Assembly (NCBI RefSeq): GCF_003290185.1
Contig: NZ_QNFY01000005.1
Span: forward strand, 186,001-250,000
DNA from: Chryseobacterium lathyri
GTDB taxonomy: Bacteria > Bacteroidota > Bacteroidia > Flavobacteriales > Weeksellaceae
Direction: 5' to 3'
Length of the DNA stretch: 64,000 nucleotides
The notes under the pieces: generated by a model
The model's input: only the letters and a program-made list of their open reading frames with translations
Database searches by the model: none
What the model was told of the DNA's origin: nothing
Made by a program: the position numbers and the translations under genes
In this document: positions 32,767 to 41,661 of the stretch, one piece after another
Layout: the number at the start of each line of letters is the position of its first letter
How positions within the stretch are numbered: position 1 is the stretch's first letter

Positions 32767-34566
32767 ATGCAAGATCTGAAATCTGTGAAATTAGTTTTTA
32801 AAATACTGTTTATCTTCATGCTTGCTGTAGGAAATTTTTGTACAGCACAGGATTCCATGCAGGTTACTCAGGCCTACAAATCTGCGGCCAGACTCAAAAA
32901 AGCAGTAGACAATAACGATAACAAAGGTGTTGCCGATACCTATGTAGGAATTGCTAATAATTACTACAATCAAGGGAATTATGCCAAGAGCGAAGAGTTT
33001 TTAGTCAAAGCCAGAACCATTTACAAAAACCTTAACGATAAGAAAAATCTGGAATCTGTCACCCGGAAAATTGCCCAGTCACAGGAAAAGCAAAACAAAA
33101 TAACTCCGGCCATCAGCAATTACAGCATGGCGGCCGAGATGAGTTACAATGAAAAAAGCAGAGCGGTCAATACCAATGATGCGGCAAGGCTTTCTTCCCC
33201 CAACGCTGAACAGAAGGTAGAGGCCATTCAGGATAATATCAATATAGGTCTTAAAACAAAAGATAAAGGCGATCTGGCAGCAAGTTACAGCCAGATGGCA
33301 GATGTTAATATACAGCAGAAAGATATTCCTAAAGCAGAAGAAAACCTCAACAATGCTTATGTTCTTTCTAAAAAAGAAGCTCCTCAGCAGGCATTGGAAA
33401 TTAATCAGAAACTGACCAATTTCTATGTTGAAAACAGGAATTTTGAAAAAGCCATTGAGGCCAAAAAGAAAGTCCTGAAAGAAGATTTTGTCAAAGAAAA
33501 TTCACAGGAAAAGGTCAACCAGATCCAGGAGCTGGCTGATATTTATATAAAGAAGAATGATCCGGAAGAGGCTGTGGTATTATTAAAAAATGCTTACGGA
33601 ATCGCTCTGGAGAAAGGGCATACACTTGAAGCTCAGAAAAGCGTAAAACGACTGGATAGCCTATACAGTATAACAGGAAATACGGATGCCTCAGTGTCGC
33701 TGTATCGCGATTTCCTTGGGAGACTTCCGGATATTGTGTCCAAAGACAGAAGCCTGATAGATAATAAAATTCTGGAAGATACTGAGCAGAGAATTTCACA
33801 GCTTGAAAAGGAAAAAGAGCTGAAAGATCAGCTGATCCGTAAGAAAAATGTCTTTAATTATAGCCTGATCGGAGTTCTGATCCTGTTAACCGGACTGATT
33901 ATCTTTATCTTCAGAACGCTGAAGAAAGTTCAGATTAAAAATAAAAAAATCGCCCTGCAGTCATTACGGCGTGAAATGAATCCGCATTTTATCTTTAACA
34001 GCTTAAACAGCGTCAATCATTTTATCGCGACAAATAACGAACTGGAAGCTAACCAGTATCTTACGAAATTCTCTAAATTAATGCGTGGCGTCATGGAAAA
34101 TTCCACCGAAGATTTCATTCCTCTTCAGCAGGAGCTGGATTTGCTTCAGAATTATCTTGCTCTCGAAAAGACACGTTTTGTCGATAAATTTGATTATGAA
34201 ATTAGGGTAGACGAAAGCCTGAATATGCAAAGCCTGAAAATTCCCGGAATGCTTGTCCAACCGTTCCTTGAAAATGCGGTCTGGCACGGACTGCGCTACA
34301 GAAGTGAAAAAGGATTTTTGAAATTAAGTTTTGAAAAAGAAGACCAGCATTTAAAAATCACCATTGAAGACAACGGAATAGGGATTGAAGAAAGTAAAAA
34401 GCAAAAAACCGAACACCAGAAAGCAAGAGAAGGCCGCGGAATGAAAAATACACTCGAAAGAATTCAGCTCCTGAATGATTTGTATAAAAAAGATATTACC
34501 TGCTCTGTAAAAGACAAAGAAAATAGCAGTGGCGTTTTGGTTACCTTAAAAATTAATCTTATTTAA
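32767..34566 (+). CDS. LytS-type sensor histidine kinase with TPR sensor
   Basis: Kinase of 599 residues from ATG 32767. A signal peptide (VFKILFIFMLAVGNFCTAQ) precedes a TPR-rich extracytoplasmic domain to about residue 350, one transmembrane segment (about 361-380, YSLIGVLILLTGLIIFIF) and a His_kinase (LytS/YehU) domain with His407 in REMNPHFIFNSLNS. The ATPase motifs are VQPFLENAVWHGL, IEDNGIGIEES and GRGMKNTLERI. A TTG-initiated extension from 32722 would start inside LytTR site C and is rejected. It forms a pair with the LytTR regulator 121 bp downstream. Confidence 0.9.
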   Translation: MQDLKSVKLVFKILFIFMLAVGNFCTAQDSMQVTQAYKSAARLKKAVDNNDNKGVADTYVGIANNYYNQGNYAKSEEFLVKARTIYKNLNDKKNLESVTRKIAQSQEKQNKITPAISNYSMAAEMSYNEKSRAVNTNDAARLSSPNAEQKVEAIQDNINIGLKTKDKGDLAASYSQMADVNIQQKDIPKAEENLNNAYVLSKKEAPQQALEINQKLTNFYVENRNFEKAIEAKKKVLKEDFVKENSQEKVNQIQELADIYIKKNDPEEAVVLLKNAYGIALEKGHTLEAQKSVKRLDSLYSITGNTDASVSLYRDFLGRLPDIVSKDRSLIDNKILEDTEQRISQLEKEKELKDQLIRKKNVFNYSLIGVLILLTGLIIFIFRTLKKVQIKNKKIALQSLRREMNPHFIFNSLNSVNHFIATNNELEANQYLTKFSKLMRGVMENSTEDFIPLQQELDLLQNYLALEKTRFVDKFDYEIRVDESLNMQSLKIPGMLVQPFLENAVWHGLRYRSEKGFLKLSFEKEDQHLKITIEDNGIGIEESKKQKTEHQKAREGRGMKNTLERIQLLNDLYKKDITCSVKDKENSSGVLVTLKINLI

Positions 34567-34687
34567 AGCAATGAAAGCCTTAAAAAAACTTCCTGTCAGA
34601 TCCTGAATTCAAAAACGGAAAATATCAGTAAATCCATCCACCACTTAAGACCTGTTATCTAATATCTGTAATCTCTAACCTGAAAAA

Positions 34688-35422
34688 ATGAAAATACAAT
34701 CCATAATCGTAGACGATGAGATCATTGCAAGAGAAGTTCTCAGAAATTATATCACGAAATACTGCCCGCAGGTAGAAATTGTAGGAGAGGCAGAAAATAT
34801 CAAAGAAGCCGTTCCCCTGATTGCTGAAAAACAGCCGCAATTGGTCTTCCTGGACGTAGAAATGCCTTTCGGAAATGCCTTTGATGTGTTGGAAGCTACC
34901 AAAGAATTTTCCTACGAAACTATCTTCATTACAGCATTTTCTCAATATTCACTACAGGCACTTAATAAATCGGCTAGTTATTATATTCTAAAACCGATAG
35001 ATATTCAGGAACTCATTCTTGCAGTAAATAAAGTAGCAGAAAGCCTTGAAAGTAAAGAAGAGCTCAACCGTAATAAAATACTTCTCGAAAATTTAAAATT
35101 GAAACCTGAAAAACAACAGCTCATTCTTCCTACACTTCAGGGATTTGATGTTGTAAAAACTGAAGATATCCTAAGGCTGCAGGCAGACGGAAATTTCACA
35201 CAGGTTTACCTTACCGACGGCTCAAAAAAGATGGTCTGCCGTTTCCTGAAACATTTCGATGACCTGCTGGAAAATCCTTTTGTAAGGGTTCACCGCTCCC
35301 ATATCATCAATGCAGGATTTGTAAAATCTTACCATAAAAGTGGAACTGTAATGCTTTCAGATGATACGGAAATTGAGGTTTCAGGCAGTTTTAAAGATAA
35401 TTTCCTGAAAGTCTTTTCCTAG
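34688..35422 (+). CDS. LytTR-family response regulator
   Basis: DNA-binding regulator of 244 residues. Receiver domain: SIIVDDEIIA, phospho-acceptor Asp56 in VFLDVEMPFG, Lys in ILKPIDIQEL. The LytTR DNA-binding domain (about 140-244) has LRLQADGNFTQVYL, FVRVHRSHIINAGFV and a C-terminal beta strand. It follows the LytS-type kinase in the same direction. The three 9-12-9 direct repeats at 29891, 30718 and 32699 are the natural candidate sites for it. Confidence 0.92.
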   Translation: MKIQSIIVDDEIIAREVLRNYITKYCPQVEIVGEAENIKEAVPLIAEKQPQLVFLDVEMPFGNAFDVLEATKEFSYETIFITAFSQYSLQALNKSASYYILKPIDIQELILAVNKVAESLESKEELNRNKILLENLKLKPEKQQLILPTLQGFDVVKTEDILRLQADGNFTQVYLTDGSKKMVCRFLKHFDDLLENPFVRVHRSHIINAGFVKSYHKSGTVMLSDDTEIEVSGSFKDNFLKVFS

Positions 35423-35451
35423 AATTTCTTTCCTTAACAGCTTAAAGGCAT

Positions 35452-35459
35452 TATTTTTG
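35452..35459 (+). promoter_or_regulatory. -7 box for the lipocalin gene
   Basis: TATTTTTG, full match to TAnnTTTG, 34 bp before the ATG. Confidence 0.4.
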
Positions 35460-35493
35460 AAGTTTTCACCGCAATCACGCAAAATATCCAATT

Positions 35494-36036
35494 ATGAAAA
35501 CTCTTCAGAAAATTGCGGTTCCGGTTACATTAGGTCTTCTGGGGCTGGTTGTTTACAATTCCTGTTCTCCCGGAATTACAAAAGGAGCTGTTGCCGTCAA
35601 TAATTTTGATGCTAAAAAATATCTTGGAAGATGGTACGAAATTGCCCGTTTCGATTACAGGTTTGAGAAACATATGGATAACGTCACCGCCGAATATTCC
35701 GAAAATTCAAACGGTTCCATCAGTGTCCGCAATAAAGGCTATGATTATGTTAAAAAAGAATGGAAAGAATCCATCGGAGAAGCCAGGTTTGTAAAAGATA
35801 AAACCGAAGCCCGCCTTAAGGTTTCATTCTTCAAACCAATCTGGGCCGGTTATAATGTAATTGATATCGATGAAGATTATCAATACGCCTTGATAGCAGG
35901 AAGCAGCGTAAAATACCTTTGGATTCTATCCAGGACAACCTCTATTCCTGAAAGCATAAGACAGCGTTTCCTCGAAAAAGCGAAAAGATTAGGATATAAT
36001 ACCGATGAGCTTATTTGGGTAAGGCATAATCAGTAA
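35494..36036 (+). CDS. Bacterial lipocalin (Blc type) lipoprotein
   Basis: Protein of 180 residues. A short signal peptide ends near VVYNSC (Cys23). The lipocalin signature is FDAKKYLGRWYEIARFDYRFE in outline, with the GxW motif in LGRWYEIARF. Later LKVSFFKPIWAGYNVIDID and YALIAGSSVKYLWILSRTT match Blc-type outer-membrane lipocalins. It should bind hydrophobic ligands such as lipids at the outer membrane. Confidence 0.9.
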   Translation: MKTLQKIAVPVTLGLLGLVVYNSCSPGITKGAVAVNNFDAKKYLGRWYEIARFDYRFEKHMDNVTAEYSENSNGSISVRNKGYDYVKKEWKESIGEARFVKDKTEARLKVSFFKPIWAGYNVIDIDEDYQYALIAGSSVKYLWILSRTTSIPESIRQRFLEKAKRLGYNTDELIWVRHNQ

Positions 36037-36369
36037 TTTAGAAATCACTATTTTAGAGAAAATACCAATTGTGAATTTTGCTTTGCAAGTGTGAACTTTT
36101 TAGAGCCAAGATCCCAGACTGAAGTTAGGGTTTAGAGGATTATTTAACATGCCCAGACTCTTTAACCAAAAAGCTCGAATCCAAACATGAAAATTCATAA
36201 CTCAAATTTACTTTAAAAATCCTATAGCACTCAGACCCCATACCTTTACCATAGCAAAATAGTTATAGTTTTAAACAGTATCAGCCAAAGATAAAAAAAA
36301 TCATTTTATGTTGTCATAGCCGCAGATTTTTACGTCATTTGCAGGACATTTTCTTTCAAGAATTTATAT
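36037..36369. other. Gene-free intergenic stretch
   Basis: About 330 bp between the lipocalin and cinA. I see no ORF with coding character, no hairpin terminator, no tRNA and no full TAnnTTTG box. It is plain AT-rich DNA. Confidence 0.5.
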
Positions 36370-37620
36370 ATGGAAAAAGCTGTTCTGATTACTATAGGTG
36401 ATGAAATCCTTTCCGGGAACACCATTGATACCAATTCTAATTTTATTGCCGCAGAACTTAAAAACATAGGCATACAGGTTACACAGATTTTTACAATTTC
36501 AGACGAGATTGCCATTATTAAAAATACTTTAAAAACTGCTTTTGAAATTGGAGACCTTGTCATTACAACAGGCGGCTTGGGCCCGACAAGAGATGATAAA
36601 ACCAAAAAAGCACTGGCTGAATATTTTAATGATGAAATTGCACTGGATGAGGCAACCTTCAACCATCTTAAAAACTATATGGAAAGACGCGGCCGCCTGG
36701 ATATCCTTGAAAGAAACAGAGAACAGGCTTTTGTTCCTACAAAATCGGTTGTTTTTCAAAATCATTTCGGAACCGCACCATGTATGATGATGAATCAGGA
36801 TGGAAAATTATGTTTCAGTCTTCCCGGGGTTCCTTATGAAGTGAAACCGTTAATCAGGGAACAGATCATTCCTTATTTAAAAGAAAAATTCAATCTTTAC
36901 TATATCCATACCAGGATAGTTTCTGTAGTAGGCATTCCCGAAAGTATTCTCGCAGATATTATTGAAGAATGGGAGCTTGCCCTTCCTGAAAATCTTGCAT
37001 TGTCTTATCTTCCGGTAGGAACACGTGTGAAATTGAGGCTGACTGCTTCAGGAGATAACGAAGCTGCTCTGAAACAGCAGGCAGAAGATGAAATCCAGAA
37101 GCTTCTTCCTTTGGTAGGTGATCACGTTATCGCCGTGTCGGAAGACAAAATAGAAAAAATTCTGGCAGAAATGCTTAACGATAGAAAACTGACTATTTCC
37201 ACTGCAGAAAGCTGTACCGGAGGTGAGCTGGCAAGAATGATCACATCCAATTCAGGAAGCTCAAAATATTTTGTAGGGGGAATTGTACCTTACGCCACAG
37301 AAAAGAAAATAGAAATTTTAAAAGTCTCCCAGCAGACTGTAGATGAATTTACAGTGGTAAGCGAGCAGGTGGCCAGCGAAATGGCAAAAGGATGCCAGAA
37401 ATTATTTGACTCCGATATTTCCATGTCCACAACAGGTGTTGCGGGCCCTGGTAAAGGTGAGGACGGTAAAGAAGTGGGAACCATTTTTTATACCATACGG
37501 ATCAAAGACAAAGAAGTTACTTCAAAACTGTACATGCCTCATCTGGACAGACTTGATTTTATGAATTTCGTTTCCCAGAAGATCATTCAGGATCTGGTAG
37601 GCTTATTGATTTCGGAGTAG
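36370..37620 (+). CDS. cinA: CinA-family protein (nicotinamide-nucleotide amidase)
   Basis: Protein of 416 residues with the full two-domain CinA layout. The N-terminal MoCF-like/COG1058 domain (AVLITIGDEILSGNTIDTNS, TTGGLGPTRDDKT) is followed by the C-terminal amidohydrolase domain (ISTAESCTGGELARMIT, TTGVAGPGKGEDG). It deamidates NMN in pyridine-nucleotide salvage; the name refers to competence induction in other bacteria. Confidence 0.93.
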   Translation: MEKAVLITIGDEILSGNTIDTNSNFIAAELKNIGIQVTQIFTISDEIAIIKNTLKTAFEIGDLVITTGGLGPTRDDKTKKALAEYFNDEIALDEATFNHLKNYMERRGRLDILERNREQAFVPTKSVVFQNHFGTAPCMMMNQDGKLCFSLPGVPYEVKPLIREQIIPYLKEKFNLYYIHTRIVSVVGIPESILADIIEEWELALPENLALSYLPVGTRVKLRLTASGDNEAALKQQAEDEIQKLLPLVGDHVIAVSEDKIEKILAEMLNDRKLTISTAESCTGGELARMITSNSGSSKYFVGGIVPYATEKKIEILKVSQQTVDEFTVVSEQVASEMAKGCQKLFDSDISMSTTGVAGPGKGEDGKEVGTIFYTIRIKDKEVTSKLYMPHLDRLDFMNFVSQKIIQDLVGLLISE

Positions 37621-37708
37621 TTTTTTACTAAAATAATCAAAAATTATAATTGTTAATTTTTTATTGAAAAGAATTGTAACAGATTATAAAAAAAACAGAC
37701 ATATACTA

Positions 37709-37716
37709 TAAATTTG
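37709..37716 (+). promoter_or_regulatory. -7 box for the first M13 peptidase
   Basis: TAAATTTG, full match to TAnnTTTG, 8 bp before the ATG. Confidence 0.5.
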
Positions 37717-37724
37717 CTATCATA

Positions 37725-39782
37725 ATGAAAAAACTAACGCTTTCTTTGTTTTTACTGGCAGGAGTTTGCTCACTTAATACAGTGAACGGACAGGCAAAAG
37801 CCGTGAAAACAGCAGTTAACAGCACAGATAAAGGCTTGGATATTAGCCTTATGGACACTTCTGTACGTCCGCAGGATGATTTTTATAACTACGTAAGCGG
37901 AACTTGGATGAAAACCGCTAAAATTCCATCCGATAAGCCGACCTGGGGAAGTTTCAACAAACTGGCAGAAGATACAGATAATAACTCAATGACTATTCTG
38001 AACTCTCTTCTGAAAGATAAATTTGAAGATGGAAGCGAGGGTAAGAAGATCCAGGATCTGTATGCTACTTATATGAATATGCAGAAGAGAAATGCAGACG
38101 GAATCAAACCTATTCAGGCTAACCTGAATAAAATTGATGCGATTAAAAATCTGGCTGATCTTCAGAACTATTTGATATCTGTAACAAAAGACGGAGAAAA
38201 TACTTTGTACGGATGGGGTGTTGATGCAGATCTTAAAGATTCTAAAATGAATGCCGTGTACTTAGGAAATGCTTCTCTGGGATTAGGAAGAGATTATTAT
38301 CAGAAAGTAAACGAAAAAAATACTGAAGCTCTTGCTGAATATCAGAAATATGTAGCTTCCATGCTTAAAGAATTAGGCTACAAAAATGCTGATGCAGCGG
38401 CAAAAGGAATCGTTGATTACGAAAAAAGCATTGCAAAAACATATCTTACCAACGAACAGAGCCGTGACAATACACTGCAGTACAACCCTAAAACAATGGC
38501 TGAGCTTTCAACATTGGTAAAAGGTGTTGATATCCCTGCTTACCTTAAAAAAGTAGGAGTAACTACAGATAAAGTGATCATCGGAGAAATTGGATATTAC
38601 AAAGAATTCGATAAATTGGTGTCTGCTCAGAACCTTCCTGTGATCAAGGATTATTTAAAATTCCATATGATTCACGGAAGTTCATCTTACCTGAGTGAGA
38701 AATTGGGGAATATGAGATTTGACTTCTATGGTAAATACCTGAGAGGTCAGCAGGAGCAGAGAGCATTGAACAAGAGAGGTTTTGAATTGATCAATGGTAC
38801 ACTTGGTGAAGCTTTCGGAAAATTATACGTTGAAAAATACTTCCCTGCTGAAGCGAAAGCACAGATGGTGGAACTGATTGACTATTTAAAGAAAAGCTTT
38901 GCGGTTCATATCAACAATTTAGCGTGGATGTCTTCTACAACGAAAGAAAAAGCAATGAACAAACTGAACAAGTTTACAGTAAAAGTTGCTTACCCGGACA
39001 AATGGAAAGACTATTCAAAATTAGATATCGTTTCTGAAGCTAAAGGTGGAAATCTATACAGCAATCTTCAAAATATTTCCGAATGGCAGTACAATAAAGA
39101 TCTTGCAAAAATCGGTAAAGCTGTGGACAAAACAGAATGGGGGATGACGCCGCAAACGGTAAATGCTTACTATAACCCGGTAAATAACGAAATCGTTTTC
39201 CCTGCTGCAATTCTTCAGCCGCCTTTCTTCAATCCTAAAGCTGATGCTGCCGTAAACTTCGGAGGAATCGGTGCTGTTATCGGACACGAAATGAGCCATG
39301 GATTTGATGATTCAGGAGCCCAGTTTGATGCAGACGGAAACCTGGTAGACTGGTGGACGCCGGAAGATAAGGCCAACTTCGAGAAAGCAACTAAAGCTCT
39401 TGCTGCTCAGTATGACAAATACGAGCCTGTAAAAGGAACTTTCGTAAACGGTACCTTCACAAACGGTGAAAATATCGCTGACTTAGGAGGAGTAAATATT
39501 GCTTACGATGCGCTTCAAATGTACCTGAAAGATAAAGGAAATCCAGGGAAGATCAGCGGATTCTCTCAGGATCAGAGATTCTTCCTAAGCTGGGCAACCG
39601 TTTGGAGAACTTTATCCAGTGAAAAATATATGGTGAACCAGGTAAAAACTGACCCGCACTCTCCGGGATACTTCAGAAGTTTCGGTCCACTCATCAATGT
39701 TGATGCTTTCTATAAAGCATTTGATGTGAAAAAAGGAGACAAATTATACAAAACTCCGGAAGACAGAATCAAAATCTGGTAA
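37725..39782 (+). CDS. M13-family (neprilysin/PepO-like) zinc metallopeptidase, copy 1
   Basis: Exported endopeptidase of 685 residues. The signal peptide (KKLTLSLFLLAGVCSLNTVNGQ) has no lipobox. The M13 N-terminal domain begins MDTSVRPQDDFYNYVSGTW. The zinc site is VIGHEMSHGFDDSG (HExxH), with the third ligand in GENIADLGG, and the substrate motif NAYYNPVNNEIVFPAAIL is intact. The C-terminus has the family ending EDRIKIW. It is a close paralogue of the gene at 41662, with a beta-helix gene between them. Confidence 0.93.
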   Translation: MKKLTLSLFLLAGVCSLNTVNGQAKAVKTAVNSTDKGLDISLMDTSVRPQDDFYNYVSGTWMKTAKIPSDKPTWGSFNKLAEDTDNNSMTILNSLLKDKFEDGSEGKKIQDLYATYMNMQKRNADGIKPIQANLNKIDAIKNLADLQNYLISVTKDGENTLYGWGVDADLKDSKMNAVYLGNASLGLGRDYYQKVNEKNTEALAEYQKYVASMLKELGYKNADAAAKGIVDYEKSIAKTYLTNEQSRDNTLQYNPKTMAELSTLVKGVDIPAYLKKVGVTTDKVIIGEIGYYKEFDKLVSAQNLPVIKDYLKFHMIHGSSSYLSEKLGNMRFDFYGKYLRGQQEQRALNKRGFELINGTLGEAFGKLYVEKYFPAEAKAQMVELIDYLKKSFAVHINNLAWMSSTTKEKAMNKLNKFTVKVAYPDKWKDYSKLDIVSEAKGGNLYSNLQNISEWQYNKDLAKIGKAVDKTEWGMTPQTVNAYYNPVNNEIVFPAAILQPPFFNPKADAAVNFGGIGAVIGHEMSHGFDDSGAQFDADGNLVDWWTPEDKANFEKATKALAAQYDKYEPVKGTFVNGTFTNGENIADLGGVNIAYDALQMYLKDKGNPGKISGFSQDQRFFLSWATVWRTLSSEKYMVNQVKTDPHSPGYFRSFGPLINVDAFYKAFDVKKGDKLYKTPEDRIKIW

Positions 39783-39787
39783 AATAA

Positions 39788-39816
39788 CAAACCGCTCAGC
39801 AATGAGCGGTTTTTGT
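39788..39816 (+). terminator. Terminator of M13 copy 1
   Basis: Hairpin ACCGCTCA-GCAA-TGAGCGGT with flanking A and T runs, 8 bp after the stop. Confidence 0.85.
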
Positions 39817-39930
39817 TTTTAAAAGAGGCTATGTCATAGTTTATTACACGACGTGTTCTGTCGCTACACTCCTATACCTTTGATTTCAGAAGTTCTTGCA
39901 AGAATTTTATCAACATTAAAATTTAACAAA

Positions 39931-41496
39931 ATGAATACAATTGAAATTAATGATCCTTACATAGGAGAATGGACAACTTTTATAGAAACGGATAAAACGT
40001 ATAATGGCGACATTATTATAGATGCATATTGTGACGATATTCTTTACAAAAAGGTTGGAAGCGTTTATTACAGAAGAGTTTTGGAAGACAGCAGAGTCGA
40101 TATCAGATGGTTTGGAGCGCTGCCGGATGGTGTTACTGATTGTTCAGATGCAATTCAGCAGGCTTTTATTTCGGCAGATCAATTTAAATTATCAGTTACT
40201 GCGGGTAAAGGTACTTATCTTGTTACTAAAACAATTTATATTCCTCAGAATCCTGATTTGTTTTTTTTGTCTAAAACATATGATTTTAACGAATCTGCGT
40301 TTTTGATACAATCTGATTTTACTGTCTTTGAATCAGGATATTATGATCAGGGAGAATTGGTCAGTGCAATAGGAAGACCTAATGATACTAATAATTGTTT
40401 TGGGATTAAATTTGGAAATTTTTCTTTGTTGACATCTTTGTATAATGTTACTTCTCCAGCTTTGGTTATAAAAGACTGGCATCAGGGCTGTGAAATATCT
40501 AATATATCTTCTTTCAAGTTTTCGACTTTATTAGAGTCGGTGAATAATTATTATACTGTATTTAATGATTTGAGGACTAGTCATGAGAATGATGCTAGAT
40601 TGGGAGAAAGATTTATTTTTTCCGGAGAGATGAATTTAAATGTTTTTAGGGCTTTGGTGGCATCAAATGCATTAACAGGGTATAAGTTTGACGGGCCATT
40701 AAGAGCCTGTCATTTTGATGCAATTTCTGTAGAAGGAGTTACAACGGGAATGCAGTTTAACTCTGAAATCAATAATTGCTCAGTCGTTAATTCCTACATA
40801 GAAAATTTTGAATTAGCTTTTGAATTCAATAGCTACATTGATAGCTTTACATTAGATAATAACTATCTTAATTTTGGAAATGATCCTTCACGCAGACTCA
40901 TAAAGTATATAGGATTGCCATTAAATAATATCCATCTTCTTTCCACTAATAATATGGTCGGATTTACAAATTATGGGCAATTATATGTAAGCACAGAAAA
41001 TGATTATGGATATGGTATGGAAATGAGTTTCAACCCTATTAAAGGGGATTCTATTAATAATCTTCTTACCGATGATTTCGGAGCTAATTTTAATATTAAT
41101 GGGAAAGCAAAATTCCCAACCTACTTAGCCAATATTCAAAATGCAAAAGGATTGATTCCTGGAAACTACTCAGGCCAATATACCCATGGTTATGATGGAA
41201 CCTCTGGCTTTGAAGTAGACTCTTCATTATCTAATTTAGTACACGTTAAAACTAAAATTAAGCATACATGGACCCAGATTGTATATGTCAATTTAGAAGT
41301 ATACGTAGGTTCAGTGGTAAAGTATTATAAAGGATTTTTTATAGGAAATGTATTTTATGAATTTGGAAGCAGTGGAATATCTGTTACCGGAGGACTGGAA
41401 TCTATTGTTAATTCTGATGGCTTTATTGATATACAAGGAGGCAGCTATGAAAGCGGAGATGTAATTAGTGTAAAAGGTGAAGTACGTTTAATTTAA
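39931..41496 (+). CDS. Pectin-lyase-fold (beta-helix) protein, tailspike-like
   Basis: Protein of 521 residues from the ATG at 39931. No signal peptide. Residues about 55-75 carry the WFGALPDGVTDCSDAIQQA motif that opens the pectate-lyase-3/tailspike class of right-handed beta-helices (usually WFGAkgDGvtD). Long stretches of short beta-prone repeats follow, and a separate C-terminal beta domain begins near residue 420. The usual role is to bind or cut a polysaccharide. The gene is visibly more T-rich and codon-poorer than both neighbours, and sits between two tandem paralogues, suggesting later insertion. Confidence 0.7.
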   Translation: MNTIEINDPYIGEWTTFIETDKTYNGDIIIDAYCDDILYKKVGSVYYRRVLEDSRVDIRWFGALPDGVTDCSDAIQQAFISADQFKLSVTAGKGTYLVTKTIYIPQNPDLFFLSKTYDFNESAFLIQSDFTVFESGYYDQGELVSAIGRPNDTNNCFGIKFGNFSLLTSLYNVTSPALVIKDWHQGCEISNISSFKFSTLLESVNNYYTVFNDLRTSHENDARLGERFIFSGEMNLNVFRALVASNALTGYKFDGPLRACHFDAISVEGVTTGMQFNSEINNCSVVNSYIENFELAFEFNSYIDSFTLDNNYLNFGNDPSRRLIKYIGLPLNNIHLLSTNNMVGFTNYGQLYVSTENDYGYGMEMSFNPIKGDSINNLLTDDFGANFNINGKAKFPTYLANIQNAKGLIPGNYSGQYTHGYDGTSGFEVDSSLSNLVHVKTKIKHTWTQIVYVNLEVYVGSVVKYYKGFFIGNVFYEFGSSGISVTGGLESIVNSDGFIDIQGGSYESGDVISVKGEVRLI

Positions 41497-41515
41497 AGCA
41501 TATTATATTAAGTTA

Positions 41516-41552
41516 TTAACCCTGAATAATTATTTTATTCAGGGTTAATTAT
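41516..41552 (+). terminator. Terminator of the beta-helix gene
   Basis: Perfect 14-bp stem TTAACCCTGAATAA/TTATTCAGGGTTAA with a 5-nt loop, 20 bp after the stop codon. Confidence 0.8.
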
Positions 41553-41621
41553 TTGATAATTCTAGATTAGAATATATGGTAAAGTGTTGAAATAAACTAA
41601 ATAAGGATTAACATAATTTTG

Positions 41622-41629
41622 TATATTTG
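41622..41629 (+). promoter_or_regulatory. -7 box for the second M13 peptidase
   Basis: TATATTTG, full match to TAnnTTTG, 32 bp before the ATG at 41662. Confidence 0.45.
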
Positions 41630-41661
41630 GTAAGTTTGTGTTAAATCAAAAATTATCTTTA

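Noticed and set aside
39935..40306. Overlapping alternative reading frame inside the beta-helix gene
   Set aside because: It is short, lacks a sensible composition and is fully contained in a convincing larger gene.
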